DNA of 64,000 bases from positions 124,001-188,000 of the forward strand of contig NZ_JAMXBF010000005.1 in NCBI RefSeq assembly GCF_023823685.1, written 5' to 3'. A program made the position numbers and the translations under genes. Within the stretch, counting starts at the first letter, position 1, and each line of letters starts with the position of its first letter. Source of the DNA: Pseudomonas subflava. GTDB taxonomy: Bacteria > Pseudomonadota > Gammaproteobacteria > Pseudomonadales > Pseudomonadaceae. Shown piece after piece: positions 35,170 to 43,962 of this stretch. A model generated the notes under the pieces. The model saw only the letters and a list, made by a program, of their open reading frames with translations. It did not search any database and was not told the DNA's origin.

Positions 35170-36153
35170 ATGAAGTACCTGTTCGCTGCTCTGCTCTCGC
35201 TTTCCCTGCTGCATTCCGCTCCGGCACAGGCTGAGCCGATCGTCATCAAGTTTTCCCACGTGGTCGCCGAGGACACCCCCAAGGGTCGCGGCGCGCTGCT
35301 GTTCCAGCGCCTGGTGGGCGAACGCCTGGGCGATGCGGTGAAGGTCGAGGTCTACCCCAACTCGACGCTGTTCGGCGATGCCGACGAGATCGGCGCGCTG
35401 CTGCGCGGCGAGGTGCAGATGCTGGCGCCTTCAGTATCCAAGTTCGAGGCCTACACCAAGCAGCTGCAGGTGTTCGACCTGCCGTTCCTGTTCGACGACC
35501 TGGAGGCGGTGAAGCGCTTCCAGCGCCGCGAGAAGAGCCGCGAGCTGCTGCGCTCCATGGCCGGCCACAATATCTATGGCCTGGCCTTCTGGAACAACGG
35601 CATGAAACAGCTCTCCGCCACCCGCGAGCTGCGCGCGCCGGCCGATGCCAAGGGGCTGGCCTTCCGCATCCAGGCTTCCAGCGTGCTGGAGGCGCAGTTC
35701 GCCGCGCTCGGCGCCGAGGCCAGGCGCATCCCCTTCGGCGAGTCGCTCAAGGCGCTGCAGGCCGGCACCGTGCAGGGCACCGAGAACGCCTGGTCGAACA
35801 TGACCGCAGCCGGCTTCGACCGCGCCCAACCGTTCATCACCGAGACCAACCACGGCTCGCTCAACTACATGCTGATCAGCAGCTCGTCGTTCTGGCAGAG
35901 CATTCCCTACGCCACCCGCAGCGAGCTGGAGTCCATCGTCGAGGAAGTCACCGCCCAGGTGAACCGCGAGGCCGAGCAGCTCAACCGCCAGGGTCGCGAA
36001 CAGCTGGCGGCGGCCGGCCAGGCGAAGCTGGTCGCGCTCAGCCCAGCGGAGCGCGCGGCCTGGCGCAGCGCCATGCAGCCGCTGTGGAAGCAATACGAGG
36101 CGGAGATCGGCGCCGACGTGCTGCGCGCCGCGCAGACGGTGAATCGGCGCTAG
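35170..36153 (+). CDS. TRAP transporter solute-binding protein, DctP family
   Basis: A 327-residue periplasmic protein. Signal peptide MKYLFAALLSLSLLHSAPAQA; the mature start IVIKFSHVVAEDTPKGRGALLFQRLV is the DctP pattern for C4-dicarboxylate-type TRAP receptors. LRGEVQMLAPSVSKFEAYTKQLQVFDLPFLFDD and GLAFRIQASSVLEAQFAALGAEARRIPFGE (in parts) contain the conserved Arg that pairs with the ligand carboxylate. No DctQ or DctM subunit adjoins it, so it must share a transporter encoded elsewhere. AAGGATG precedes the ATG. Confidence 0.9.
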   Translation: MKYLFAALLSLSLLHSAPAQAEPIVIKFSHVVAEDTPKGRGALLFQRLVGERLGDAVKVEVYPNSTLFGDADEIGALLRGEVQMLAPSVSKFEAYTKQLQVFDLPFLFDDLEAVKRFQRREKSRELLRSMAGHNIYGLAFWNNGMKQLSATRELRAPADAKGLAFRIQASSVLEAQFAALGAEARRIPFGESLKALQAGTVQGTENAWSNMTAAGFDRAQPFITETNHGSLNYMLISSSSFWQSIPYATRSELESIVEEVTAQVNREAEQLNRQGREQLAAAGQAKLVALSPAERAAWRSAMQPLWKQYEAEIGADVLRAAQTVNRR

Positions 36154-36229
36154 GCCTTTTCCCTGCGAACTGATGGTTTTTGTCCGGCCGCCTTTGCGCC
36201 AGACTGCCGGGGCCCAGCGAGGAAAAACC

Positions 36230-37006
36230 ATGAGTGCCAGCGAAGAGAAGTTCACCCGCCAGACCCTCACCGACGTGCGTGTGTGGTCGCCCAGCCTGTT
36301 CAGCCTGCGCTGCACCCGCGACGCGGGCTTCCGCTTCCGCGCCGGGCAGTTCGCCCGCCTCGGCGTGCGCAAGGCCGACGGCAGCGTGGTCTGGCGCGCC
36401 TACTCGATGGTCTCGGCGCCCCACGACGACCACCTCGAGTTCTTCTCCATCGTCGTTCCCGGTGGCGAGTTCACCTCCGAGCTGAGCCGCCTCGCCGCCG
36501 GCGACGAACTGCTGGTGGAGAAGCAGGCCTTCGGCTATCTCACCCTCGACCGTTTCCCCGATGGCCGCGACCTGTGGCTGATCGGCACCGGAACCGGCCT
36601 CGCGCCTTTCTTGTCGATTCTTCAGGACCTGGAGGCCTGGCAGCGTTTCGAACGCATCGTCCTGGTGTACAGCGCCCGCGACCGCGGCGAGCTGGCGTAC
36701 CAGGAGCTGATCGCCGAGCTGCCGCAGCGCGAATGGCTGGAGGGCGCCGGGCACAAGCTGACCTATGTGCCGGTGGTGACCCGCGAGCGGGTGCCCGGTG
36801 CGCTGGGTGAGCGGGTCACCCGGCTGATCGAGAACGGCGAGCTGGAGCGCGCCGCCGGGCTGGCGCTGAGCCCGGAACAGTCGCGGGTGATGTTGTGTGG
36901 CAACCCGCAGATGATCGACGACACCCGCGCGACCCTGAAGGCCCGCGGCCTGCAGCTGTCGCTCAGTCGCCGCCCCGGCGCCGTGGCGGTGGAAACGTAC
37001 TGGTAA
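36230..37006 (+). CDS. fpr: Ferredoxin/flavodoxin-NADP+ reductase (FprB type)
   Basis: A 258-residue FAD enzyme. The FAD-binding RAYSMVSAP (about 64-72) and GGEFTSELSRL segment precede the NADP-binding domain with WLIGTGTGLAPFLSIL (about 118-133) and MLCGNPQMIDD (about 223-233). It ends AVETYW, the aromatic C-terminus usual in bacterial Fprs. Moves electrons between NADPH and ferredoxin or flavodoxin. GAGGAAAA precedes the ATG. Its neighbours (DctP-like gene, mscL further on) match the order around fprB in P. aeruginosa. Confidence 0.93.
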   Translation: MSASEEKFTRQTLTDVRVWSPSLFSLRCTRDAGFRFRAGQFARLGVRKADGSVVWRAYSMVSAPHDDHLEFFSIVVPGGEFTSELSRLAAGDELLVEKQAFGYLTLDRFPDGRDLWLIGTGTGLAPFLSILQDLEAWQRFERIVLVYSARDRGELAYQELIAELPQREWLEGAGHKLTYVPVVTRERVPGALGERVTRLIENGELERAAGLALSPEQSRVMLCGNPQMIDDTRATLKARGLQLSLSRRPGAVAVETYW

Positions 37007-37107
37007 AGCGCGCCGTGTGCCGCGTTAAGAATTGGTAACTGTTTGCCGCTTAGAGGAGCCAGCGTGTGTCGGTAGCATGGTCGTCCCTTTTTTCCCAAGC
37101 GGAACCC

Positions 37108-37257
37108 ATGGACAGCGACTGTTGCCCGCCACCCCCGAGTGGCTTCCCTTCCCTCGACGCCCGCGCGCGTCTTTCCCTTGCCGTATCCGATAGCCTCGCC
37201 CAGCGCCGCGACTCTCGCGCCCGCGCCGCGATGACGCCTGCCCGGAGGAAAGCATGA
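37108..37257 (+). CDS. Possible 49-residue leader peptide before the TerC/CorC gene
   Basis: [20 protein letters not shown] opens a 49-codon frame that ends TGA inside the start of the next gene (ATGA overlap). A GCGGAA lies before the ATG. The CysCys-ProProProPro start and Arg-rich end look more like a leader peptide or chance frame than a folded protein; poly-proline could stall ribosomes. I see no known metal riboswitch here. Real translation is uncertain. Confidence 0.35.
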   Translation: MDSDCCPPPPSGFPSLDARARLSLAVSDSLAQRRDSRARAAMTPARRKA

Positions 37258-38816
37258 TCTTCGAATGGATGGCCGACCCCACCGCCTGGCTGGGTCTGCT
37301 GACGCTGATCGTCCTGGAGATCGTCCTGGGCATCGACAACCTGGTGTTCATCGCGATCCTCGCCGACAAGCTGCCGCCGCACCTGCGCGACCGTGCCCGC
37401 CTGATCGGCCTGAGCCTGGCGCTGATCATGCGCCTGGGCCTGCTGGCCAGTATTTCCTGGCTGGTGACCCTGACCGAGCCGCTGTTCGAGGTGTTCGGCA
37501 AGAGCTTCTCCGGCCGCGACCTGATCATGCTGTTCGGCGGTGTGTTCCTGCTGTTCAAGGCCACCATGGAATTGCACGAGCGCCTCGAGGGCCGCAGTCA
37601 TCACGCCGCTGGCAGCCGCACCTACGCCGCCTTCTGGCCGGTGGTGGCGCAGATCGTCGTGCTCGACGCGGTGTTCTCCCTGGACGCGGTGATCACCGCC
37701 GTGGGCATGGTCGAGCACCTGGAAGTGATGATGATCGCCGTGATCGTCTCCATCGGCCTGATGATCGTCGCCAGCAAGCCGCTGACCGCCTTCGTCAACG
37801 CCCACCCGACGGTGATCATGCTGTGCCTGGGCTTCCTGATGATGATCGGCTTCAGCCTCACCGCCGAGGGCCTGGGCTTCCATATCCCGAAGGGCTACCT
37901 GTACGCCGCCATCGGCTTCTCGATCCTGATCGAGGTGGCCAACCAGCTGGTGCGCCACAAGCGCAAGCGCCAGCTGCAGGGCGGCCGCGGCATGCGCCAG
38001 CGCACCGCGCACGCGGTGCTGCGCCTGCTCGGCGGCAAGATCGAGGCCGACGAGGTGGGCGACGAGATCGCCGACATGCTCGAGGGTGGTGACGGCGAGG
38101 CCGCGCTGTTCGACCGCCGCGAGCGGGTGATGATCAGCGGAGTGCTGGGCCTGGCCGAGCTGTCGATCCGTAGCGTGATGACCGGGCGTATCGAGGTCCA
38201 TCACCTGGACCTGGCCGACGATCCGCAGAAGATCCGCCAGGACCTGCTGGAGTCGCCGTACTCGCGCCTGCTGGTGATCCGCAACGGTCAGGTCGACGAG
38301 CCGCTGGGCTACGTGCACAAGAAGGAATTGCTACGCGAGATGCTGCACGGCAGCGAGCCGAACCTGGAGAGCCTGCTGCGTCGCCCGCTCAACCTGCCGG
38401 ACAGCTGCACCGTGCTCGGCGCGCTGGAGCAGATGCGCCAGGGCTCGACGCACGTGGCCTTCGTGGTCAACGAATTCGGCGGCTTCGAGGGCATGCTGAC
38501 GCTCACCGACATCCTCGAGGCCATCGCCGGCGAGCTGCCGGATGCCAGCGAGGTGGAGGGGCCGGACATCGAGCCGGCCGACGGCGGCTTCCGCGTCAGC
38601 GGCGCGCTGAACCTGCGCCTGGTGCGCGAGCGCATCGGCCTGCGTGCGTTCGCCACCGAGGACTACCAGACCCTCGCCGGCCTGGTGATGAGCCTGCTGG
38701 ACCGCCTGCCGGCGGTGGGCGACGAGGTGCAGTTCGCCGGCTGGCGCCTGCGCGTGGAAGAGGTGCGCGAGCGGCGGGTCAACCGCCTGTGGCTGGGCCC
38801 GCCTGGCGAGCGGTGA
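37254..38816 (+). CDS. TerC-family membrane protein with CBS pair and CorC/HlyC domain
   Basis: A 520-residue protein. Residues 1-230 form about seven membrane spans of the TerC family: [20 protein letters not shown] and [17 protein letters not shown] carry the conserved acidic residues in the membrane. Residues about 300-420 hold two CBS domains ([18 protein letters not shown] and [22 protein letters not shown]); the end ([20 protein letters not shown]) is a transporter-associated CorC/HlyC domain. Related to YegH/YoaE and Mn-exporting TerC proteins, so metal-ion export is likely but not proven. GGAGGAAAGC precedes the ATG. Confidence 0.9.
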   Translation: MIFEWMADPTAWLGLLTLIVLEIVLGIDNLVFIAILADKLPPHLRDRARLIGLSLALIMRLGLLASISWLVTLTEPLFEVFGKSFSGRDLIMLFGGVFLLFKATMELHERLEGRSHHAAGSRTYAAFWPVVAQIVVLDAVFSLDAVITAVGMVEHLEVMMIAVIVSIGLMIVASKPLTAFVNAHPTVIMLCLGFLMMIGFSLTAEGLGFHIPKGYLYAAIGFSILIEVANQLVRHKRKRQLQGGRGMRQRTAHAVLRLLGGKIEADEVGDEIADMLEGGDGEAALFDRRERVMISGVLGLAELSIRSVMTGRIEVHHLDLADDPQKIRQDLLESPYSRLLVIRNGQVDEPLGYVHKKELLREMLHGSEPNLESLLRRPLNLPDSCTVLGALEQMRQGSTHVAFVVNEFGGFEGMLTLTDILEAIAGELPDASEVEGPDIEPADGGFRVSGALNLRLVRERIGLRAFATEDYQTLAGLVMSLLDRLPAVGDEVQFAGWRLRVEEVRERRVNRLWLGPPGER

Positions 38817-38821
38817 AACTG

Positions 38822-38848
38822 AAAACGGCGCCTTTGGGCGCCGTTTTT
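38822..38848. terminator. Terminator between TerC-like gene and mscL
   Basis: AAAACGGCGCC pairs with GGGCGCCGTTTTT around TTT. A strong stem with T tail on the plus strand and A/T run on the other, so it serves both convergent genes. Confidence 0.9.
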
Positions 38849-38850
38849 CG

Positions 38851-39261
38851 TCAGGGCTTGCGCTGCTCCTTGAGCAGGTCGCGTATCTCGGTCAGCAGCA
38901 CTTCCTGAGTGCTCGGCGCCGGCGGAACGGAAGGCGCGGCGGCTTCCTCGCGCTTGAGCCGGTTGATCACTTTGACCCCCATGAAGATGGCGAAGGCGAC
39001 GATGACGAAGTCGAGCACGGTCTGGATGAACTTGCCGTAGGCCAGCATCACCGCCGGCGCGTCGCCCTGGGCGGCCTTGAGCGTGATGGCCAGGTCGGAG
39101 AAGTCGACCCCGCCAATCAGCAGGCCGATCGGCGGCATGACCACGTCGCCGACGAAGGAGCTGACGATCTTGCCGAACGCCGCGCCGATGATGATGCCGA
39201 CGGCCATGTCCACCACGTTGCCCTTGACGGCGAAGGCTTTGAATTCTTGCAACAGACTCAT
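38851..39261 (-). CDS. mscL: Large-conductance mechanosensitive channel MscL
   Basis: A 136-residue channel. [45 protein letters not shown] is the highly conserved first helix and pore-lining TM1, quoted here as residues 2-46; [11 protein letters not shown] and the second span [18 protein letters not shown] follow. The cytoplasmic bundle ends [16 protein letters not shown] pentamer that opens on membrane tension to release solutes on osmotic downshock. Confidence 0.97.
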   Translation of the reverse strand: MSLLQEFKAFAVKGNVVDMAVGIIIGAAFGKIVSSFVGDVVMPPIGLLIGGVDFSDLAITLKAAQGDAPAVMLAYGKFIQTVLDFVIVAFAIFMGVKVINRLKREEAAAPSVPPAPSTQEVLLTEIRDLLKEQRKP

Positions 39262-39303
39262 GTTTCACTCCCTGGAGTTTCTGGTGATGCGGCAAGTGTA
39301 CCG

Positions 39304-40050
39304 CTAGGCGGGGTAATGCACGTCGGGCAGCGACTCGAAGCCCGGCTTGGCCAGCAAGTAGCCCTGGAACAGCTCGACGCCCATCTGCCGCAGGCAGTCG
39401 AGCTCACCCGAGGTTTCGACGCCCTCGGCGATGACCTGTACGTTGAGCCGGTGACACATGTCGAGCACGCTCTCGACCAGGATCTGGCGCACGCTGTCGG
39501 CCTCGATGCCGCGGATCAGGTCCATGTCCAGCTTGATCAGGTCGGGCTGGAAATCGGCGAGCAGGTTGAGCCCGGCGTAGCCCGCGCCGAAGTCGTCGAT
39601 GGCGGTCATGAAGCCCTGCTCGTGGTAGGCGCGCAGGATCGCGGTCAGGTGCGGGATGTCGAGCACCTGCTCCTGCTCGGTCACCTCGAAGATGATCCGC
39701 TCCAGCGGGAACTGGCAGCGCCGCGCCGCCTCCAGCGTGGCGCGAATGCAGGTCTCCGCGCGATACACCGCATTGGGCATGAAGTTGATCGACAGCCTGG
39801 CCGGCGCCTGCAGGCGCGAGGCCCATTCCACGGCCTTGATCCGGCAGCTCTGGTCGAAGGCGTAGCGGTTGGCGCTGTCGACCCGCGCCAGCACGCTGCC
39901 GGCCGGCTCGCCCGCGGCGCCGCGCACCAGCGCCTCGTGGGCGAACACCTGGCCGCGGCGCAGGTCGACGATGGGTTGAAACGCCATGCTGATGGGAAAC
40001 TCCAGCGCCTGGCCCTCACGGCAAGCCGAGCAAGCGGACTTCGAGGTCAT
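39304..40050 (-). CDS. Stand-alone EAL-domain c-di-GMP phosphodiesterase
   Basis: A 248-residue protein made of an EAL domain alone, with a short N-terminus carrying CSACREG (a possible metal or redox site). The catalytic set is intact: HEALVRG (EAL), Asn in SINFMPN, Glu in IFEVTEQEQ, AIDDFGAGYAGLNLL, Lys in LIKLDMDLIR, VIAEGVET and LFQGYLLAKPG. It should therefore hydrolyse c-di-GMP to pGpG. The ATG at 40050 has AGGAGAG; the extra ten codons upstream are unlikely. Confidence 0.9.
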   Translation of the reverse strand: MTSKSACSACREGQALEFPISMAFQPIVDLRRGQVFAHEALVRGAAGEPAGSVLARVDSANRYAFDQSCRIKAVEWASRLQAPARLSINFMPNAVYRAETCIRATLEAARRCQFPLERIIFEVTEQEQVLDIPHLTAILRAYHEQGFMTAIDDFGAGYAGLNLLADFQPDLIKLDMDLIRGIEADSVRQILVESVLDMCHRLNVQVIAEGVETSGELDCLRQMGVELFQGYLLAKPGFESLPDVHYPA

Positions 40051-40072
40051 GCGTCTCTCCTGATGAGCCGGT

Positions 40073-40321
40073 TCAGGCACCGTCGGCCTTGCGCAGGCGT
40101 TCGGCGATCTGGTCCTTGAGCGTCACGCGTTCGGTCTTCAGCGCCTGCAGGGCGAGGTCGTCCAGCGAGGCGCGGCCGTCCTCCACCTCGTAGATGCGCC
40201 GGTCGAGCGTCTCGTACTCGTCGGCCAGGCGGGCGAACTGCGCGTCTCCGGCGTGCAGGTCCTGCAGCTGCTGACGGTACTCGGGAAACTCGCGTGACAG
40301 GGGATGGTGTTCGAGCGGCAT
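40073..40321 (-). CDS. DUF465/YdcH-family protein, first paralogue
   Basis: An 82-residue helical protein. HHPLSREFPEYRQQLQDLHAGDAQFARLADEYETLDRRIYEVEDG (in parts) is the DUF465 pattern, and the end LKTERVTLKDQIAERLRKA is its second helix. The start ATG (40321) follows GAGTGAAGACC; a GTG three codons earlier is possible. Function is unknown. It is divergent from a second, about half-identical copy (40466-40744). Confidence 0.85.
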   Translation of the reverse strand: MPLEHHPLSREFPEYRQQLQDLHAGDAQFARLADEYETLDRRIYEVEDGRASLDDLALQALKTERVTLKDQIAERLRKADGA

Positions 40322-40395
40322 GGTCTTCACTCTCTGCGGTGCATGTCGGTTCAGCCTAGCCCAGTGAGAGCGGCGGCCGTGCAGTCGCGCTCGGC

Positions 40396-40409
40396 TTGAT
40401 CCGGATCAA
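40396..40409. promoter_or_regulatory. Perfect Anr/FNR box between the two DUF465 genes
   Basis: TTGATCCGGATCAA fits TTGAT-N4-ATCAA exactly and is fully palindromic. The centre (40402.5) predicts a start near 40444 for class II activation of the plus-strand copy, with TTAGGG as a plausible -10 near 40431 and the ATG at 40466. Confidence 0.85.
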
Positions 40410-40465
40410 TGGGCCTTTGTCGGGGGCCGGTTAGGGTGGGACATCCGTTTTCAGGAAGCTATCCC

Positions 40466-40744
40466 ATGCATGTCGACCACCATCCGCTGATCAAGGATTT
40501 CCCCGAGCTACGTGTGCAGCTGCACAGCCTGCGCCAGGACGACCAGGAATTCGCCCGCCTGGCCGACGAGTACGAGGTGCTGGACAAGCGCATCTGCCGC
40601 ATCGAGGAAGGCACCGAGCTGCTCGACGACCCGTCCCTCGGCCGCCTCAAACAGGCGCGGGTGGTGCTCAAAGACGATCTGGCGCGCCGTCTGCAGCGCG
40701 CCGCCGTCCAGTGCTGCGGGTGCGGCAACGGCTGCGCCGGCTGA
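40466..40744 (+). CDS. DUF465/YdcH-family protein, second paralogue
   Basis: A 92-residue protein. HVDHHPLIKDFPELRVQLHSLRQDDQEFARLADEYEVLDKRICRIEEG (in parts) aligns closely with the first copy. It differs by a Cys-rich C-terminal tail, VQCCGCGNGCAG, which the other copy lacks; that tail could bind metal or respond to redox state. The ATG has CAGGAAG. A perfect Anr box sits in the right place to activate it at low oxygen. Confidence 0.85.
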   Translation: MHVDHHPLIKDFPELRVQLHSLRQDDQEFARLADEYEVLDKRICRIEEGTELLDDPSLGRLKQARVVLKDDLARRLQRAAVQCCGCGNGCAG

Positions 40745-40822
40745 CTCGCCCCGTTCGTAGAGAGCGCCGTGTGCACCAGCCGTGCATTCGGTGCGGCGGC
40801 GTTCCCTACACCCATTTCGCGC

Positions 40823-41317
40823 TCAGTGGGCCGCCGGGGTGATCAGGTAGTTGATCAGCTCGGGTTCGTCGTCCAGCGCGACCTGCCGTGACGGTCGCGT
40901 CAGCTGCGGTAGCACGCCTCGCCAGAATGCCGCCGCAAGCTCGTCACCCGGGTGGTAACGCACCAGCCAGGCGTCGTCGCCGGTACACAGCACCTGCTCC
41001 GCCAGCGCCCGGCCGATGCCGAGGCGCCGGTAGCGCTTGAGCACGAACAGGTCGGCGAATTCCTGGGCCTCGATGCCCGCCAGTTCGCTGCGTTCGATCA
41101 GCAGGAAGCCGGCGATGAAGCCGTCCGCCAGGATCAGGTTGGCGCTCCACCCGGGCTCCTGCCAGTAGCGCACCAGGTGCGGTTCGTGGAGGTAGAAGCG
41201 CCCGTCCGTCTCCACGTCTTCCTGCTCCCAGTCCGACGACTCGTAGGCGTAGAACTGGTAGAGGTTGGCGATCAGCGGCATCTGCTCGGCAGCGGTGGGG
41301 ATCAGTTCGATCTGCAT
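40823..41317 (-). CDS. GNAT-family acetyltransferase
   Basis: A 164-residue protein, start MQIELIPTAAEQMPLIANLY at 41317. LFVLKRYRRLGIGRALAEQVL is the acetyl-CoA binding motif A (R/Q-x-x-G-x-G/A, about 97-117). FEAYESSDW-like segment (here FYAYESSDWE) near residue 22 fits a GNAT group with a short N-terminus. Substrate unknown. The long ORF upstream of this start is a shadow of radA. Confidence 0.85.
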   Translation of the reverse strand: MQIELIPTAAEQMPLIANLYQFYAYESSDWEQEDVETDGRFYLHEPHLVRYWQEPGWSANLILADGFIAGFLLIERSELAGIEAQEFADLFVLKRYRRLGIGRALAEQVLCTGDDAWLVRYHPGDELAAAFWRGVLPQLTRPSRQVALDDEPELINYLITPAAH

Positions 41318-41428
41318 GGTATTCGGCGGTTTCTCTGGGCGGCGCGGGGCTCGGTGATTTCCTGGCGCGCGGTGGCGCCTCGTTGCGACAAGGGCGCTAT
41401 TATCGCCGTTTTTCCAGCGGAGACTCCC

Positions 41429-42796
41429 ATGGCCAAGGCCAAGCGCATGTACGGCTGCACCGAGTGCGGCGCGACCTTCCCCAAGTGGGCCGGGCAGTGC
41501 GGCGAGTGCGGGGCCTGGAACACCCTGACCGAAACCGTGATCGAGAGCGGCGGCGCGGCGGCACCCTCCGGGCGCGGCGGCTGGGCCGGGCAGCAGGCGC
41601 AGATCAAGACCCTGGCCGAGGTCAGCGTCGAGGAGGTGCCGCGCTTCTCCACCGTCTCCGGCGAGTTGGACCGGGTGCTCGGCGGCGGCCTGGTGGACGG
41701 CTCGGTGGTGCTGATCGGCGGCGACCCCGGCATCGGCAAGTCGACCATCCTGCTGCAGACCCTGTGCAACATCGCCCAGCGCCTCCCGGCCCTGTACGTC
41801 ACCGGCGAGGAATCCCAACAGCAGGTGGCGATGCGCGCACGCCGGCTGGAGTTGCCGCAGGACAGGCTCAAGGTGATGACCGAGACCTGCATCGAATCGA
41901 TCATCGACGTGGCGCGCCGCGAGCAGCCCAAGGTGATGGTGATCGACTCGATCCAGACCATCTTCACCGAGCAGCTGCAGTCCGCCCCCGGCGGCGTGGC
42001 CCAGGTGCGCGAGAGCGCGGCGCTGCTGGTGCGCTTCGCCAAGCAGAGCGGCACGGCGATCTTCCTGGTCGGCCACGTGACCAAGGAGGGCGCCCTGGCC
42101 GGCCCGCGCGTGCTCGAGCACATGGTCGACACGGTGCTGTATTTCGAGGGCGAGTCCGACGGCCGCCTGCGCCTGTTGCGCGCGGTGAAGAACCGCTTCG
42201 GCGCGGTCAACGAGCTGGGCGTGTTCGGCATGACCGACAAGGGCCTCAAGGAAGTCACCAACCCCTCGGCGATCTTCCTCACCCGCGCCCAGGAGGCGGT
42301 GCCCGGCAGCGTGGTAATGGCCACCTGGGAAGGCACCCGGCCGATGCTGGTGGAGGTGCAGGCGCTGGTCGACACCAGCCACACGGCCAACCCCAAGCGC
42401 GTGACCCTGGGCTTGGACCAGAATCGCCTGGCCATGCTGCTGGCCGTGCTGCACCGCCACGGCGGCATTCCCACCTACGACCAGGACGTGTTCCTCAACG
42501 TGGTCGGCGGGGTGAAGGTGCTGGAGACGGCCTCCGACTTGGCGCTGATGGCCGCGGTGATCTCCAGCCTGCGCAACAAGCCGCTGCCCCACGACCTGCT
42601 GGTGTTCGGCGAGATCGGCCTGTCCGGCGAGATCCGCCCGGTGCCGAGTGGCCAGGAGCGTCTCAAGGAGGCGGCCAAGCACGGCTTCAAGCGCGCCATC
42701 GTGCCCAAGGGCAACGCGCCGAAGGAGGCGCCGGCCGGCCTGCAGGTGATCGCCGTGACCCGTCTGGAACAGGCACTGGACGCGCTGTTCGAGTGA
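41429..42796 (+). CDS. radA: DNA repair protein RadA/Sms
   Basis: A 455-residue branched-DNA helicase. The zinc finger is Cys10, Cys13, Cys24 and Cys27 (CTEC...CGEC). The RecA-like core has Walker A GDPGIGKST (98-106), Walker B VMVIDSIQT, and the KNRFG motif at 254-258 that drives strand migration. The C-terminal Lon-like (LonC) domain includes GGIPTYDQDVFLNVVGG. Acts in recombination and natural transformation. GGAG precedes the ATG. Confidence 0.97.
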   Translation: MAKAKRMYGCTECGATFPKWAGQCGECGAWNTLTETVIESGGAAAPSGRGGWAGQQAQIKTLAEVSVEEVPRFSTVSGELDRVLGGGLVDGSVVLIGGDPGIGKSTILLQTLCNIAQRLPALYVTGEESQQQVAMRARRLELPQDRLKVMTETCIESIIDVARREQPKVMVIDSIQTIFTEQLQSAPGGVAQVRESAALLVRFAKQSGTAIFLVGHVTKEGALAGPRVLEHMVDTVLYFEGESDGRLRLLRAVKNRFGAVNELGVFGMTDKGLKEVTNPSAIFLTRAQEAVPGSVVMATWEGTRPMLVEVQALVDTSHTANPKRVTLGLDQNRLAMLLAVLHRHGGIPTYDQDVFLNVVGGVKVLETASDLALMAAVISSLRNKPLPHDLLVFGEIGLSGEIRPVPSGQERLKEAAKHGFKRAIVPKGNAPKEAPAGLQVIAVTRLEQALDALFE

Positions 42797-42908
42797 CGCG
42801 CCTGCGGCGCTGTGTCGCTGCCTTCGGCCGGCGGCGTTTGTCGCAGATCAATCTTCCTGTCACGCACGGGGAGGAGCATGGGGCCACGTTCATCACGGAG
42901 ATGGCTTC

Positions 42909-43067
42909 ATGTTCCTGTTCTTCGATTTCTTCGCCAGAACCCTCAACTACGAGCCGGGTCGGCCCAGGGACAGCGCTGAGGAACGCCGCGAGGCGAGCAT
43001 CGGCACCCGCCGCGTGGAGGCGCGGCGGCAGCGGCAGGAAAGCCGGGGTTCGTTGAGCCCTCGCTGA
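42909..43067 (+). CDS. Small conserved-looking protein downstream of radA
   Basis: A 52-residue frame, MFLFFDFFARTLNYEPGRPR at the start and RRVEARRQRQESRGSLSPR at the end. The ATG has GGAG nine bases upstream, a favourable ribosome site. A hydrophobic aromatic N-terminus followed by a very basic tail suggests membrane association. I know of no function; a small hypothetical protein lies in the same place in P. aeruginosa next to radA. Below most ORF cut-offs. Confidence 0.55.
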   Translation: MFLFFDFFARTLNYEPGRPRDSAEERREASIGTRRVEARRQRQESRGSLSPR

Positions 43068-43111
43068 GGCAGTCGCCAGGGCCGCCGCGCAGCTTGGATC
43101 GGACGGCCACG

Positions 43112-43311
43112 GTAGGGTGCGCCGCGCGCACCGGGGAATTCCGCGGGAGTCGATGGTGCGCACGGCGCACCCTACGGGCCGCTGGGCTTGGTGCTTACCG
43201 AGTTTGCAACGGGCCTGGGAATGGCGGCCTTGCGCGGACGCTCTCGCAGGGTGCGCCGCGCGCACCGGGGAATTCCGCGGGGAGTCGACGGGTGCGCATG
43301 GCGCACCCTGC
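43112..43311. repeat. Two direct copies of a GGTGCGC...GCGCACC palindromic repeat
   Basis: Copies at 43112-43175 and 43247-43311 share about 60 bases: AGGGTGCGCCGCGCGCACCG, then GGGAATTCCGCGG, AGTCGA and GGCGCACCCT. Each is an inverted repeat with GTAGGGTGCGC/GCGCACCCTAC ends (the second copy degraded to CAGGG/CCCTG). The 71 bases between them carry no gene. This fills most of the 533-base gap between radA and the mapZ-like gene. Confidence 0.8.
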
Positions 43312-43330
43312 GGCGTTGCGGGGCGGGGTT

Positions 43331-43702
43331 TCAGTCCGGCTCGCCCAGGGCGGCGAGTTCGCGTTCCAGCAGGCTCTCGTCGCCGAGGTTGAGTTCGACC
43401 AGGCGGCGCAGGTGGCTGATGGAGTCCAGGTCGATATGCCGGCAGACGAAGCCGAGCAGGTCGTCGCGGGTGCGGGTCAGCACCACTTCCATTTTCAGGC
43501 GGGTGTCGGCGTCCAGGCTGATGGTGGCGATGAAGGGCTGGTTCGGGTCTCCGTTCCAGTCGCGCGGTCGCCTGAGCAGCAGCCCCTTGAGCGACACATC
43601 GTGCAACTCGGCCTCCCAGCGCCGCTCGCCCTGGGCGAGTTCGGTGGCGGCGTCGAAGGCGATACGCTGGAAGCGTCGACGCTCGGTGGTCGTATCACTC
43701 AT
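43331..43702 (-). CDS. mapZ: PilZ-domain c-di-GMP adaptor (MapZ-like)
   Basis: A 123-residue PilZ protein. The c-di-GMP-binding motifs are RRRFQR (RxxxR, about 8-13) and DVSLKG (DxSxxG, about 35-40), with intact arginines and Gly. [19 protein letters not shown] at the end matches P. aeruginosa MapZ (PA4608), which binds CheR1 and lowers MCP methylation. The ATG (43702) has GAGGATACC. Its position beside radA and cstA agrees with that locus. Confidence 0.88.
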   Translation of the reverse strand: MSDTTTERRRFQRIAFDAATELAQGERRWEAELHDVSLKGLLLRRPRDWNGDPNQPFIATISLDADTRLKMEVVLTRTRDDLLGFVCRHIDLDSISHLRRLVELNLGDESLLERELAALGEPD

Positions 43703-43882
43703 GATGGGTATCCTCTGCGGTTTCATCCACTATAGCCAAGGCGCACTGTCGCTGTCGCCGGGCCATCCTTCCTACTGCTGACGGTGTCGACGAAGCCGGG
43801 TTCCGGCAATCGCAACCGTCTCTCCTGACACCTCGCGCGGGCGCGCAGTGTAACGCCTGAAAAGGCTCTGGACCGGGCGCTA

Positions 43883-43892
43883 GACCAAGGTC
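43883..43892. promoter_or_regulatory. GACC-AA-GGTC inverted repeat upstream of cstA
   Basis: TAGACCAAGGTCGAATAAT has an inverted repeat of GACC with a 2-base spacer, about 75 bases before the cstA ATG, and AATAAT nearby could be a -10. This may be a binding site of a carbon-source regulator, but I cannot name it. Confidence 0.4.
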
Positions 43893-43962
43893 GAATAATG
43901 CGGTTTCGATTCAGCGTCTAAGCTTGAGCGGCAGCCTGTCTGTCTATCGGTTAGGAGTAATC

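Noticed and set aside
37007-37253. A yybP-ykoY type manganese riboswitch before the TerC-like gene
   Set aside because: I looked for its conserved paired helices and did not find them; only the possible leader frame remains.
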